A stretch of 64,000 bases of DNA, from contig NZ_CP051230.1 of assembly GCF_017792385.1 (NCBI RefSeq), positions 2,666,001 to 2,730,000 on the forward strand, given 5' to 3'. The first letter of the stretch is position 1. Each line of letters starts with the position of its first letter. A program made the translations under genes and the position numbers. This document shows, piece after piece, positions 50,959 through 60,254 of the stretch. Origin of the DNA: Hyphomonas sp. (GTDB lineage: Bacteria > Pseudomonadota > Alphaproteobacteria > Caulobacterales > Hyphomonadaceae). The notes below the pieces were generated by a model that saw only the letters and a list, made by a program, of their open reading frames with translations, was not told the origin of the DNA and searched no databases.

Positions 50959-51776
50959 ACACCTTGCCGCCAAAGGACGAACAGCCGGACTTTATCGATG
51001 ACGAGGTCGAGGCCAGCCGCGCGCCGCTGCTGGAGCATCTGACAGAGCTGCGCTCACGCCTGATCAAATCGCTCGTGGCGCTGATGATCGGCACGATTGC
51101 CTGCTTTTTCTTCGCGCAGGAAATCTTCGAGCTCCTGCTCGCGCCGTTTGCGCTGATGGCGGAATCGATCCGCGGGTCGAAGCTGGAATTCGTCTACACC
51201 GCGCCGATGGAATTCTTTTTCGCAAAGCTGAAGCTGGCCCTGTTTGGCGGCATCTTCCTGGCCTTTCCCTATATCGCCTGGCAGCTCTACAAATTTGTTG
51301 CGCCGGGGCTCTACAAGAATGAGCGCGGCGCGTTCTGGCCGTATCTGGTGTTCGCGCCCCTCCTGTTCGTCGCCGGGGCGGCTTTTGTCTACTTCCTGAT
51401 GTTGCCCATGCTGGCTCGTTTCACTGTGGGCATGGAAATCCCTGACAGCGAGATTGCCAACATCACCATGCTGCCAAAGGTGGCGGATTATCTCTCGCTG
51501 GTCATGGCGCTGATGCTGGCCTTCGGCATTTCGTTCCAGTTGCCGGTCGTATTGACCCTGCTGGGCAAGATCGGCCTCGTCTCGTCCGATGCGCTCGCCA
51601 AGGGCCGGAAATACGCCATTGTGGCGATCCTCGCCTTTTCTGCCTTCTTCACCCCGCCGGACATGATCTCGCAGATTCTGCTGACCATTCCGGTCTACTG
51701 CCTCTACGAAATCTCGATCTGGTGCGTGAAGATGATCGAGAAGAAGCAGGCCGAGACAGACGCCAGCGAAGCCTGA
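50955..51776 (+). CDS. tatC: Twin-arginine translocase subunit TatC
   Basis: 273 residues and six membrane helices. It shows the RAPLLEHLTELRSRL N-terminal motif that binds the twin-arginine signal and the FAPLLFVAGAAFVYF and SFQLPVVLTLLG segments. It is the core receptor for folded proteins exported through the inner membrane. A small hairpin (ACCTG 51776-51780 / CAGGT 51785-51789) follows the stop, without a T-run. Confidence 0.96.
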   Translation: MNTLPPKDEQPDFIDDEVEASRAPLLEHLTELRSRLIKSLVALMIGTIACFFFAQEIFELLLAPFALMAESIRGSKLEFVYTAPMEFFFAKLKLALFGGIFLAFPYIAWQLYKFVAPGLYKNERGAFWPYLVFAPLLFVAGAAFVYFLMLPMLARFTVGMEIPDSEIANITMLPKVADYLSLVMALMLAFGISFQLPVVLTLLGKIGLVSSDALAKGRKYAIVAILAFSAFFTPPDMISQILLTIPVYCLYEISIWCVKMIEKKQAETDASEA

Positions 51777-51864
51777 CCTGCCCGCAGGTACGCATATCCC
51801 CCGGTTGCAGGCAGCCGCGGTGCGGATTACAGCAGTGCCGGACTGACCAGACAGGACGACAGAC

Positions 51865-53151
51865 ATGTTCGATATCCGCGCCATCCGAGACAATCCCGAC
51901 GCGTTCCGCGCCGCCTGGAACCGGAAGAAGCCGGGCCTCGGGGACTCCGTCGACGAAATCCTCGCGCATGACGGCGCCGTGCGAACGGCGGTGACCGACA
52001 AGCAGGAAGCTGAAAAGCTGCGCAACGAAACCTCCAAGCTGATCGGCAGGGCGAAGGCCTCGGGCGATGAGGCCGAGTTCGAGCGCCTGCGCAAGCTCGT
52101 GGCCGATGCCAAGGACACGATCGAGGCCGCCGGCGAACAGGAAGAGGCGGCCCGCAAGCTGCTCGACGACCTGCTCTATGGCCTGCCGAACATCCCGCTG
52201 GATGAAGTGCCGGACGGCCAGGATGAAGACGGCAATGTCGAGCAAAGCCGCTGGGGCGAACCAAAGGCGTTTGCCTTCGACGTGAAGGATCACGCCGATC
52301 TCGGCGAGGCGCTTGGCATGATGGATTTCGAAACCGCCGCGAAGATGAGTGGCGCGCGCTTCGTGCTGCTCTCGGGCAAGCTCGCCCGGCTGGAACGCGC
52401 GCTCGCGGCCTTCATGTTGGATGTCCAGACAGAGGAACACGGGTACACGGAATGCTCGCCGCCGGTGCTGGTCAAGGATCAGGCCCTTGTTGGCACGGGG
52501 CAGTTGCCGAAATTCGAGGAAGACCTTTTCAAGACCACCGGGGATCATTTCCTTATTCCTACCGCCGAAGTGCCGCTGACGAACATCGTTCGTGAAAGCA
52601 TCATCGAGGCGTCCTATCTGCCGCGCCGGTTCACCGCACACACGCCGTGCTTCCGCTCGGAGGCAGGCAGCGCAGGGCGTGACACAAAGGGCATGATCCG
52701 CCTGCACCAGTTCAACAAGGTGGAGCTTGTCTCTGTCGTCGCCAACCAGGACGAGGGGCTGAAGGAGCTGGAGCGCATGACCGGATGCGCCGAGGCGATC
52801 CTGAAAAAGCTCGACCTGCCATTCCGCCGCATGCTGCTCTGCGCCGGTGATATGGGGGCAGGGGCACGCAAGACCTATGACCTTGAAGTCTGGTTGCCGA
52901 GCCAGGACACCTATCGCGAAATCAGTTCGTGTTCTTACTGTGGTGACTATCAGGCCCGCCGCATGAATGCGCGCTATCGACCGGAAGCGGGTGCGAAGCC
53001 GGAATTCGTCCACACGCTCAACGGCTCCGGTCTCGCGGTCGGGCGTACGCTGGTGGCGATCCTCGAGAACTATCAGAATGAAGACGGCTCCATCACCGTC
53101 CCGGACGCCCTGCGCAACTATATGGGCGGCCTTGAGGTGATTTCGGCATGA
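51865..53151 (+). CDS. serS: Seryl-tRNA synthetase
   Basis: 428 residues. The N-terminal antiparallel coiled-coil arm (about 30-105) is followed by the class II catalytic core: motif 1 region, motif 2 FRSEAGSAGRDTKGMIRLHQFNKVEL, and motif 3 LNGSGLAVGRTLVAILENYQ; TAEVPLTN is the serine-site segment. It charges tRNA-Ser (and tRNA-Sec where present). Its stop overlaps the surE start (ATGA). Confidence 0.97.
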   Translation: MFDIRAIRDNPDAFRAAWNRKKPGLGDSVDEILAHDGAVRTAVTDKQEAEKLRNETSKLIGRAKASGDEAEFERLRKLVADAKDTIEAAGEQEEAARKLLDDLLYGLPNIPLDEVPDGQDEDGNVEQSRWGEPKAFAFDVKDHADLGEALGMMDFETAAKMSGARFVLLSGKLARLERALAAFMLDVQTEEHGYTECSPPVLVKDQALVGTGQLPKFEEDLFKTTGDHFLIPTAEVPLTNIVRESIIEASYLPRRFTAHTPCFRSEAGSAGRDTKGMIRLHQFNKVELVSVVANQDEGLKELERMTGCAEAILKKLDLPFRRMLLCAGDMGAGARKTYDLEVWLPSQDTYREISSCSYCGDYQARRMNARYRPEAGAKPEFVHTLNGSGLAVGRTLVAILENYQNEDGSITVPDALRNYMGGLEVISA

Positions 53152-53909
53152 GAATTCTCCTGACCAATGATGACGGCATCAATGCGCCGGGCCTGGCCGT
53201 TCTGGAGGACATTGCGCGGGAAATTTCCGATGATGTCTGGATCGCCGCGCCGGAAGAGGAACAGTCCGGGAAGGGCCGCGCAATCTCTCTGACCCACCCT
53301 GTGCGCACGCGCGAAGTGGGGGAGAAGGCGTGGGCCGTTGCGGGCACGCCGTCCGACTGCGTCCTGCTGGCAACGCATAATCTGATGCCCGAGAAGCCTG
53401 ACTTGGTTCTGTCCGGTGTCAATCGCGGCCAGAACATCGCCGAGGATACGAGCTTTTCCGGCACCATCGCGGCGGCCTTGTTCGGCATGCAGCTGGGCAT
53501 TCCGTCCATTGCGCTCAGCCAGTCGCAGAGCTTCCGTGAGCGCGGCTCCCTGCCATGGGATACGGCCCGCGCCTGGGGCAGCAAGGCGATCAAGCCGCTG
53601 ATCGAGATGGGCTGGCCCGGCGATGTGGTCATGAATGTCAATTTTCCGGATGTGGAGCCGGATGCCGTCAAGGGCATCCAGATCACCCGTCAGGGATTCC
53701 GCGACGAATCGATCATCCATACCGATCGCCGCGAAGATTTGCGCGGCAATGACTATTACTGGATCGGCTACAAGGGAAAACTCTCGAAACCGGACCAGGG
53801 CACGGATTTGCGGGCCATCTATGATGGCTATGTGTCCGTCTCGCCCCTGCATGTGGACTTGACGCATGAAGTGTTCCTCCGGACGCTGCGGGAGTCATGG
53901 AAGAGCTGA
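53148..53909 (+). CDS. surE: 5'/3'-nucleotidase SurE
   Basis: 253 residues. The N-terminus MRILLTNDDGINAPG carries the metal-binding Asp pair. SGVNRGQNIAEDTSFSGTIAAA holds the catalytic Asn/Ser region. It is a stationary-phase survival phosphatase acting on nucleoside monophosphates. It is coupled to serS and overlaps the next gene by 13 bases, the usual surE-pcm pairing. Confidence 0.96.
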   Translation: MRILLTNDDGINAPGLAVLEDIAREISDDVWIAAPEEEQSGKGRAISLTHPVRTREVGEKAWAVAGTPSDCVLLATHNLMPEKPDLVLSGVNRGQNIAEDTSFSGTIAAALFGMQLGIPSIALSQSQSFRERGSLPWDTARAWGSKAIKPLIEMGWPGDVVMNVNFPDVEPDAVKGIQITRQGFRDESIIHTDRREDLRGNDYYWIGYKGKLSKPDQGTDLRAIYDGYVSVSPLHVDLTHEVFLRTLRESWKS

Positions 53910-54550
53910 CCGTCGATCCGTTCCGCGCTGCCCGCCTTGTCCTGCGCCTGCGCCAGGACGGGGTAACGGATGATGGCGTTCTGCGCGCCATGGAAACCGT
54001 TGACCGGGGCGCATTCGTGGAGGCGGCGGACCTGAAGGCATTGGCGTTTGCGGACTGCGCGCTGCCGATTCCGTGCGGGCAGGTGATTCCGCGCCCGACC
54101 GTGACCGGCCATCTCCTGCAGGCGCTGGACCTCGGGCGGCATCGCGACCGGCGGGTGCTGGTGGTCGGCATGGGGGCGGGCTACACGGCCGCCCTGATCG
54201 GCCGGCTGGCCGCCGACGTGTTCGGGGTCGAGCGGTATGACCGTCTGACAGACCATGCCCGCCAGCGCATCGTGGCCCTCGGGCTGGACAATATCGCCGT
54301 GCGGCACGGAGACGGCGCGCTTGGCTGGCCGGAACGCGGCCCGTATGACCGGATCCTCCTGACCGGGCAGGTCCCGGCCGTGCCGGAAGGCTTGTTTGCC
54401 CAACTCGCGCCGGAGGGGTTCATCATCGCGCCGATGCAGCTGGAGGGGCAGGCCCGGATCGCGCGAGTCACGGCGGACGGCACCACCACCCGGCTCGGCG
54501 CGGCGGGTCTGCTGCCCCCCTTGTCCGAGGGCCGGTCTGCGACCCTCTAG
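53897..54550 (+). CDS. pcm: Protein-L-isoaspartate O-methyltransferase
   Basis: 217 residues. The Rossmann methyltransferase has SAM motif I VLVVGMGAGYTAALIGRL and post-motif DVFGVERYD. The isoaspartate-specific segment is divergent (RPTVTGHLLQAL instead of the usual TVSQP-type loop). It repairs damaged Asp/Asn residues. It is assigned pcm from fold, length and position after surE. Confidence 0.85.
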   Translation: MEELTVDPFRAARLVLRLRQDGVTDDGVLRAMETVDRGAFVEAADLKALAFADCALPIPCGQVIPRPTVTGHLLQALDLGRHRDRRVLVVGMGAGYTAALIGRLAADVFGVERYDRLTDHARQRIVALGLDNIAVRHGDGALGWPERGPYDRILLTGQVPAVPEGLFAQLAPEGFIIAPMQLEGQARIARVTADGTTTRLGAAGLLPPLSEGRSATL

Positions 54551-54562
54551 ACACAATTGTGT
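54551..54562. promoter_or_regulatory. Perfect 12-bp palindrome after pcm
   Basis: ACACAATTGTGT lies directly after the pcm stop codon and just upstream of the predicted yajC promoter. It could be an operator; no regulator can be named. Confidence 0.3.
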
Positions 54563-54578
54563 GACCTGCAGGGCTTGT

Positions 54579-54607
54579 TTGCCAATGCAACTGCCCACAG
54601 CTATAGG
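54579..54607 (+). promoter_or_regulatory. Promoter of yajC-secD-secF
   Basis: TTGCCA (54579-54584), a 17-base spacer and TATAGG (54602-54607), about 38 bases before the yajC start. Confidence 0.6.
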
Positions 54608-54644
54608 AGCACATCATTTTCTGGGGTTTACGGGAGAACACCAC

Positions 54645-55016
54645 ATGCTGACCAGACTCGCCACGCTGACTGCAGGCGCAGCTGCCGTTTCACTGCCGGC
54701 TTTGGCACAGGCCGCGCCGAGCGCCGCCGGCCCCAGCATCATGAGCCAGGTCCTGCTGTTCCTGCCTCTGATCCTGATCTTCTACTTCCTGCTGATCCGT
54801 CCGCAGCAACAGCGCGCGAAAAAGCACAAGGCCCTGATCGAGGGCATCAAGAAGGGTGACACCGTCATCACGTCCGGCGGTCTGGTCGGCAAGGTGACGA
54901 AAGCCGGCGAAACGGAAATCACGGTCGAACTGGCCGACGGTGTGCGCGTCCAGATCATCAAGCAGATGATCATTGATGTGCGTGACCGCAACCAGCCTGT
55001 CGCCGCCAACGACTAA
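54645..55016 (+). CDS. yajC: Sec translocase accessory subunit YajC
   Basis: 123 residues. A signal-like first helix (AAVSLPALAQA) precedes the YajC core: the second helix LLFLPLILIFYFLLIRPQQQR and the cytoplasmic KGDTVITSGGLVGKV domain. The extra N-terminal segment is common in alphaproteobacteria. It associates with SecDF. Ribosome site CGGGAG. Confidence 0.95.
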   Translation: MLTRLATLTAGAAAVSLPALAQAAPSAAGPSIMSQVLLFLPLILIFYFLLIRPQQQRAKKHKALIEGIKKGDTVITSGGLVGKVTKAGETEITVELADGVRVQIIKQMIIDVRDRNQPVAAND

Positions 55017-55061
55017 GGGGCGTGCGGCCCGGTTGGCCCGCCTCATTGCAAGGATATCCGC

Positions 55062-56669
55062 ATGCTTCAGTTCCCACCCTGGAAGGTCGCTCTCATTCTC
55101 CTCACCCTGACCTGGGGCGTCGTCATGGCGCTGCCCAATGTGGTGAACATGGACAATGCGCCGGGCTTCATGCCCAAGAAAGGCGTGAATCTGGGGCTCG
55201 ACCTGCAGGGCGGTGTCTATCTGATGATGGAGATCAACCCGGATGAGGTGATCGCCAACCGTCTGGAGGTGTTCGCGGGCGACATTCGCAGCTCCCTGTC
55301 GAACGTGTCCCCGTCCGAGCGCATTGGTCACCTGTCCGATGTCGAAGGCCGCGAACTCGTGGTCACGCTGACCCGGCCGGATGCCGACGGCAATTTGCCG
55401 ATGGATGAAGCCTTGCGCCGGATCCGCAAGCTGAACGGCACCGTCGAAGGCGCCATTGGCGGTGCGAAGACCTATGAAATCGAATCGCGCGGGACGGACC
55501 GCATCATCGTGACCGTGCCCGCAGCATCGGAAGAGGCCCTGATGAAGGATGCCCTCGGCAAGACGATGACCATCGTCCGCCGCCGGGTCGATCCGGATGG
55601 TGTCTCTGAAATCGCGATCACGCCACAGGGCAATGACAGGATCATCCTGGAAGCCCCGGGGGAGCCTGATCCGCAACGCCTGAAAGACTTGCTCAGCCGT
55701 GACGGCAAGATGACTTTCAACCTGGTCGACAACAGCCCGGCCGCGCTCCAGTCCGCACAGGCTGGGGTTGTACGTGCGGGCTATCGCCTGCTGGAAGGCC
55801 CCACGACCGGCCCGCTTCTGGTGCGCAACATACCGGAAGTCACCGGCGCGGACATTGCCAATGCGGCGCAGGGCTTCGACGAAGCCAACCGGCCGCAGAT
55901 CAATTTCCGCCTGAACAGTAATGGCGCGCGGAAATTCTATGAAACGACGCGAAACAATTCCGGCAAGCTGTTTGCCATTGTGCTGGACGATTCCATCATG
56001 TCCGCTCCGCGCATCAACGAGCCGATTCCAGGTGGAAACGTGCGCATTACCGGCGACTTCACACAGGAAGAAGCGCAGGATCTTGCAGCCATTATCGAGG
56101 CCGGCGAGATGCCGGCCAAGGTGCAGTTCCTTGACCAGCGGACCGTCAGCGCCACGCTTGGGCATGACTCGATCCGGGCAGGCACGCGCGCCTCTCTGAT
56201 CGGCCTCGCCCTGGTCGCCATCTTCATGATTATCGCCTATGGTCTTATGGGTGGTTTCGCCGTTGGCTCGCTGGCCGCGAACATCGTCCTGATCCTCGGG
56301 GCTTTGTCCGGCCTCGGGGCGACGCTGACCCTTCCGGGCATCGCCGGCATCATCCTGACCATCGGTATGGCGGTGGACGCCAACGTGCTGGTCTTCGAAC
56401 GTATTCGTGAGGAGCAGCGCAATGGACGCTCGCCCCTGACGGCTGTGCAGGCGGGATATGAACGCGCCTTCTCGACTATTCTCGATGCCAACGTCACCAC
56501 ATTGATTGCGGCCATCATTCTTTATCTGCTGGGCTCGGGTCCGGTGAAGGGCTTCGCCGTGACGCTGGCCATCGGCATCGTGACGTCGGTGTTCACGGCC
56601 TTCGTCGTGACGCGATGGTTCACCGTCATGTGGCTGAAGACATTCCGCCCCAAGAAGCTCGCGGTCTAG
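55062..56669 (+). CDS. secD: Protein-export membrane protein SecD
   Basis: 535 residues. The first helix is followed by the large periplasmic region (GLDLQGGVYLMMEI, P1 domain) and five C-terminal helices with the conserved FMIIAYGLMGGFAVGSLAANIVL and GMAVDANVLVFERIREE (D-x-x-V-x-x-ERI-R-E). It uses the proton gradient to pull exported proteins. It is followed 18 bases later by secF. Confidence 0.97.
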   Translation: MLQFPPWKVALILLTLTWGVVMALPNVVNMDNAPGFMPKKGVNLGLDLQGGVYLMMEINPDEVIANRLEVFAGDIRSSLSNVSPSERIGHLSDVEGRELVVTLTRPDADGNLPMDEALRRIRKLNGTVEGAIGGAKTYEIESRGTDRIIVTVPAASEEALMKDALGKTMTIVRRRVDPDGVSEIAITPQGNDRIILEAPGEPDPQRLKDLLSRDGKMTFNLVDNSPAALQSAQAGVVRAGYRLLEGPTTGPLLVRNIPEVTGADIANAAQGFDEANRPQINFRLNSNGARKFYETTRNNSGKLFAIVLDDSIMSAPRINEPIPGGNVRITGDFTQEEAQDLAAIIEAGEMPAKVQFLDQRTVSATLGHDSIRAGTRASLIGLALVAIFMIIAYGLMGGFAVGSLAANIVLILGALSGLGATLTLPGIAGIILTIGMAVDANVLVFERIREEQRNGRSPLTAVQAGYERAFSTILDANVTTLIAAIILYLLGSGPVKGFAVTLAIGIVTSVFTAFVVTRWFTVMWLKTFRPKKLAV

Positions 56670-56687
56670 GCCCGGAGGAGACACGAC

Positions 56688-57671
56688 ATGCTACTCAAAT
56701 TCTGGCCTGAAAAGACCAATCTCAGCTTCATGAATCTGCGCCTCTTCGGGGCGGTGATTTCCACGTTGCTGATCGCAGCGTCGATCTTCTTCCTTGCAAC
56801 GCGCGGGCTTAATTTCGGGGTCGATTTTGCAGGCGGTACGGTCATGGAACTGGAACAGACCGAGACGATCACGGTTGAAGCCGTTCGGGAAGCCATGCCC
56901 CTCAATGCAGACGTGAACAGCGCGGTCGGAACCGATGCCCGTTCCATCGTTGTGGTGAAATATGGTGAAGCCGATGCGGCGATTCTTGGCGAAGCGTTTC
57001 AGGCCCTGCCGGCTGCCGAGCAGGCTGAGCGGGCAACAGGCGCGACCAATGAACTGGTGACCAGCACGCTGAAAGACGCGCTGGGAATCACGGATGCGCA
57101 GATTTTGCGGAATGACTCGGTCGGCCCGAAGGTATCCCAGGAATTGTTCCGGGATGGCATCACGGCCCTGATTGCTGCACTCGTCCTGATGCTGATCTAT
57201 ATCTGGTTCCGGTTCGAGTGGCAGTTCTCAGTCGGCGCCGTGGCCGCTCTTGCGCATGACGTGATCATCACGCTGGGCGTGTTTGCGTTCCTGCAACTCG
57301 AGTTCAACCTGACCACCATCGCGGCGCTGCTGACGATCATCGGCTACTCGATGAATGACACGGTGGTTGTGTTCGACCGGGTGCGGGAAGAAAAGCGGAA
57401 GTACAAGAAGATGCCCGACAAGGAGGTCATCGACCTTGCCCTGAACGGCACGCTGTCGCGGACCTTGCTGACATCCGGCACAACCCTGCTGGCGCTGTTG
57501 GCCATCTTCTTCCTCGGCGGGCCCGTCCTGCGCGGCATGAGCTTCGCGCTGATATGGGGTGTCCTGATCGGGACCTATTCCTCGGTCTTCATCGCGTCCA
57601 CAATCGTTCTGGCGCTGGGCATGGATTTGACGAAGAAGCCGGTCGAGGATGTGCCGGGCTTCCAGGCCTAG
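56688..57671 (+). CDS. secF: Protein-export membrane protein SecF
   Basis: 327 residues and six helices. The motifs GLNFGVDFAGGTVMEL, LAHDVIITLGVFAFLQLEFNLTTIAALLTIIGYSMNDTVVVFDRVREE are definitive for SecF. It forms the SecDF complex with the upstream gene product. Confidence 0.97.
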   Translation: MLLKFWPEKTNLSFMNLRLFGAVISTLLIAASIFFLATRGLNFGVDFAGGTVMELEQTETITVEAVREAMPLNADVNSAVGTDARSIVVVKYGEADAAILGEAFQALPAAEQAERATGATNELVTSTLKDALGITDAQILRNDSVGPKVSQELFRDGITALIAALVLMLIYIWFRFEWQFSVGAVAALAHDVIITLGVFAFLQLEFNLTTIAALLTIIGYSMNDTVVVFDRVREEKRKYKKMPDKEVIDLALNGTLSRTLLTSGTTLLALLAIFFLGGPVLRGMSFALIWGVLIGTYSSVFIASTIVLALGMDLTKKPVEDVPGFQA

Positions 57672-57684
57672 AGGTCGCGCCGGG

Positions 57685-58248
57685 CTACTCGCCCAAAACG
57701 ATCATCTTGTCCATCAGCGCATCGACTGCCGATTTCGGGGTGTCGCAATGCACCAGGGCACTGCGGAAGGCGTCCGGCGTGAAGCCGCCATCGATGATGT
57801 GTTCCATCAGTTCGAAGAAGGGGGACCAGAAGCCATCCTCATCCAGGAAGGCCATGGGCTTGGCGTGCAGGCCCAGCCGCGCCCATGACAGGATTTCCAC
57901 GGCTTCTTCCAACGTGCCAATGCCGCCTGGCAGCACGATGAAGGCCTCCGATTCGTCGAACATCATCTGCTTGCGCGTATGCATGTCATCGACGATCCGG
58001 TGTTCCACCTCCTCGTAGATCATTTCCTTGCTCAGCAGGAAGCGCGGCATGATGCCAAGCACGTCGCCAGCGGATTCATGTGCCGCCCGGGCGCAGGCAC
58101 CCATCAGGCCGATTCCGCCGCCGCCATACACCATCCGGATGTCGCGGCGCGCAAGTTCGCGGCCCAATTCCTCGGCCAGCTTGATATAGCCCGGCGCAAC
58201 ATCATCGGAGGCTCCGCAATATACGCAGATGGATTTTATCTTCGTCAT
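57685..58248 (-). CDS. LOG-family protein (TIGR00730 Rossmann fold)
   Basis: 187 residues. The nucleotide-binding VYCGASDD and the catalytic PGGIGTLEE motif mark the LONELY GUY family of cytokinin riboside 5'-monophosphate phosphoribohydrolases, which in bacteria act on nucleoside 5'-monophosphates. The start at 58248 begins the conserved KIKSICVYCGAS; upstream ATGs give basic, unconserved extensions. It converges on secF. Confidence 0.9.
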   Translation of the reverse strand: MTKIKSICVYCGASDDVAPGYIKLAEELGRELARRDIRMVYGGGGIGLMGACARAAHESAGDVLGIMPRFLLSKEMIYEEVEHRIVDDMHTRKQMMFDESEAFIVLPGGIGTLEEAVEILSWARLGLHAKPMAFLDEDGFWSPFFELMEHIIDGGFTPDAFRSALVHCDTPKSAVDALMDKMIVLGE

Positions 58249-58401
58249 GCGGTTCAGCCCTTTCATCTTGACGACACGCGCCTGTGCGCCAGCCCTATAT
58301 GGGGGCTGTGACCGGCGGGCCAGTGACATTTTCAGGACGTTTTGCGCCCGAGTGCAACACGCAGGGTTTGTGGATCTGCGATTTCATCCCATATCCGGGC
58401 G

Positions 58402-60240
58402 ATGACAAATTCCCATACCGCCTCGTCTGATCAGGACAAGATCGAAAGCGCTGATGGCGGGATCGGGGTCTCCATCCTTCGCATCCTGAAACTGCTGGCG
58501 CGGCCGGAACTGGCGAAATGGCGTCCCGTCATGGTGATCGCCCTCGTCGTCACGCTGGCCGCGTCTGTTCTGGAGGTGGTGTCACCGCTGCTGCTCGGGC
58601 ACGCGATCAACCGCGCCGTGCCGGAAGGCGGGGAAGCGGCAGCGTTCGGCGCGGCTGCGCTCTGGTTGGCACTCGGCATCGGGGTGCGTTTCCTCGCTGC
58701 GGCCCTGCCGCAAATCCGCGACTGGCTGTTCTCGCCGGTCAGTCAGGATGCCCAAAGGGTGGCCAGTGTCGACGCGTTCGGCCATGCCCAGTCCCTGTCG
58801 CTGAACTTCCACCAGACTCGCCGCACCGGCGCCCTCAACCGGGTAATCGAGCGGGGAGCGAATGCGATCGACTATCTGATCCGCTTTCTCGCCTTCAATA
58901 TCGGCCCCACCTTTGTTCGCCTGGTGCTTGCCTCCGTCGCGCTGGGAGTCGCCTATGACTATCGTCTGTCGCTGATCGCGGTGGTCACCATCATCATCTA
59001 TGTCATCGCAACCGTAATCATCACCGAATGGCGCGTGCGCCAGCGGCGGCGGATGAATGAAGCGGATACGCATTTCCGCGCAACCTCGGTGGACATTCTG
59101 ACCAATTTTGAAACGGTCAAGGCCTTCGCGGCGGAACGGCGTGAAACCGGGCGGTTCAATGCGGCAATGCGCAATTACAATCATCGCTATGTCGATGCGG
59201 TGCGGTCAATGTATGTGCTGAACGCGGCGCAGGCGCTGATCATGAATGCCGGACTGTTGGCCGTACTGGTGCTGTCGGCGTGGAATGTCATCCAGGGCAC
59301 CATGCTTGTGGGCGACCTGACCGCTGTCATGCTGATGCTGTTGTCACTGTATGCGCCGCTGAACATTCTCGGTTGGGCCTGGCGCGAGATCAAGCAGGGC
59401 GCGGTGGACCTCGAGAAGCTCTACGGCCTGCTGGCCATGAAGACCGAAGTCGCGGATGCGCCGGATGCCGCAGAACTCAAGCGGCCGGAAGGCAAGGTCG
59501 AATTCCGCGATGTGGGCTTCAATCATGAAGGCCGGGCCATCGGCGTGCAGGATATCAGCTTCACTGTTCAGCCCGGACGAAAGATCGCCTTCGTCGGTAC
59601 ATCCGGCGCCGGCAAGTCCACATTGCTCAAACTGCTGTTCCGCTTCTACGATGTCGACTCGGGCTCGGTCCTGGTTGACGGGCGGGATGTGCGTTCCCTG
59701 ACCCAGGAATCCTTGCGGAAATCCCTCGGCCTCGTGCCGCAGGATGTTGTGCTGTTCAACGACACGCTGCGCGCCAATATTGCGTACGCACGGCCGGATG
59801 CCACCGAGGCCGACCTGCGGGACGCCGCGCGGCGTGCGCAATTGCTCGATTTCATCGAATCCTTGCCCGAAGGCTGGAACACGCGTGTGGGTGAACGGGG
59901 GCTGAAACTGTCCGGCGGAGAGAAACAGCGTGTCGGAATCGCCCGGGTGATTCTGGCGGATCCGTCGATTCTGGTGCTCGATGAGGCAACATCGGCGCTC
60001 GACAGTGCGACCGAGGCCGCCGTACAGGACGCGCTGGATGAGGCGGCGCAGGGGCGCACCACGCTGATGGTGGCTCACCGTTTGTCCACAGTGAGTTCTG
60101 CTGACGAGATACTGGTTCTGGACTCTGGACGCGTGGTGGAACGTGGGGGACACTCGGACCTGCTGACCCAGAACGGCAAATATGCTGAAATGTGGGAACG
60201 TCAGGCCAAGAACACAGAAAGTGCGCTTGCGGCTGAATAG
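58402..60240 (+). CDS. Atm1/HMT1-type ABC exporter
   Basis: 612 residues. Six membrane helices are followed by an ABC domain. The membrane region shows the Atm1 pattern (SLNFHQTRRTGALNRVIERGANAI). The ATPase has Walker A GTSGAGKST, an LSGGEKQR signature, Walker B ILVLDEATSALD and the AHRLSTV His loop. Atm1-type proteins export glutathione-linked metals or sulfur species and support cytosolic Fe-S assembly or metal tolerance. The start at 58402 is preferred over one 20 codons upstream on conservation. It is probably cotranscribed with the next gene, 14 bases on. Confidence 0.92.
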   Translation: MTNSHTASSDQDKIESADGGIGVSILRILKLLARPELAKWRPVMVIALVVTLAASVLEVVSPLLLGHAINRAVPEGGEAAAFGAAALWLALGIGVRFLAAALPQIRDWLFSPVSQDAQRVASVDAFGHAQSLSLNFHQTRRTGALNRVIERGANAIDYLIRFLAFNIGPTFVRLVLASVALGVAYDYRLSLIAVVTIIIYVIATVIITEWRVRQRRRMNEADTHFRATSVDILTNFETVKAFAAERRETGRFNAAMRNYNHRYVDAVRSMYVLNAAQALIMNAGLLAVLVLSAWNVIQGTMLVGDLTAVMLMLLSLYAPLNILGWAWREIKQGAVDLEKLYGLLAMKTEVADAPDAAELKRPEGKVEFRDVGFNHEGRAIGVQDISFTVQPGRKIAFVGTSGAGKSTLLKLLFRFYDVDSGSVLVDGRDVRSLTQESLRKSLGLVPQDVVLFNDTLRANIAYARPDATEADLRDAARRAQLLDFIESLPEGWNTRVGERGLKLSGGEKQRVGIARVILADPSILVLDEATSALDSATEAAVQDALDEAAQGRTTLMVAHRLSTVSSADEILVLDSGRVVERGGHSDLLTQNGKYAEMWERQAKNTESALAAE

Positions 60241-60254
60241 GAATGGGGACGGAC

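Noticed and set aside
54690..56684. A 664-codon open frame opposite yajC-secD
   Set aside because: It is antisense to clearly recognisable Sec genes; long antisense frames are expected in GC-rich DNA with this codon phase, and its translation has no domain pattern.
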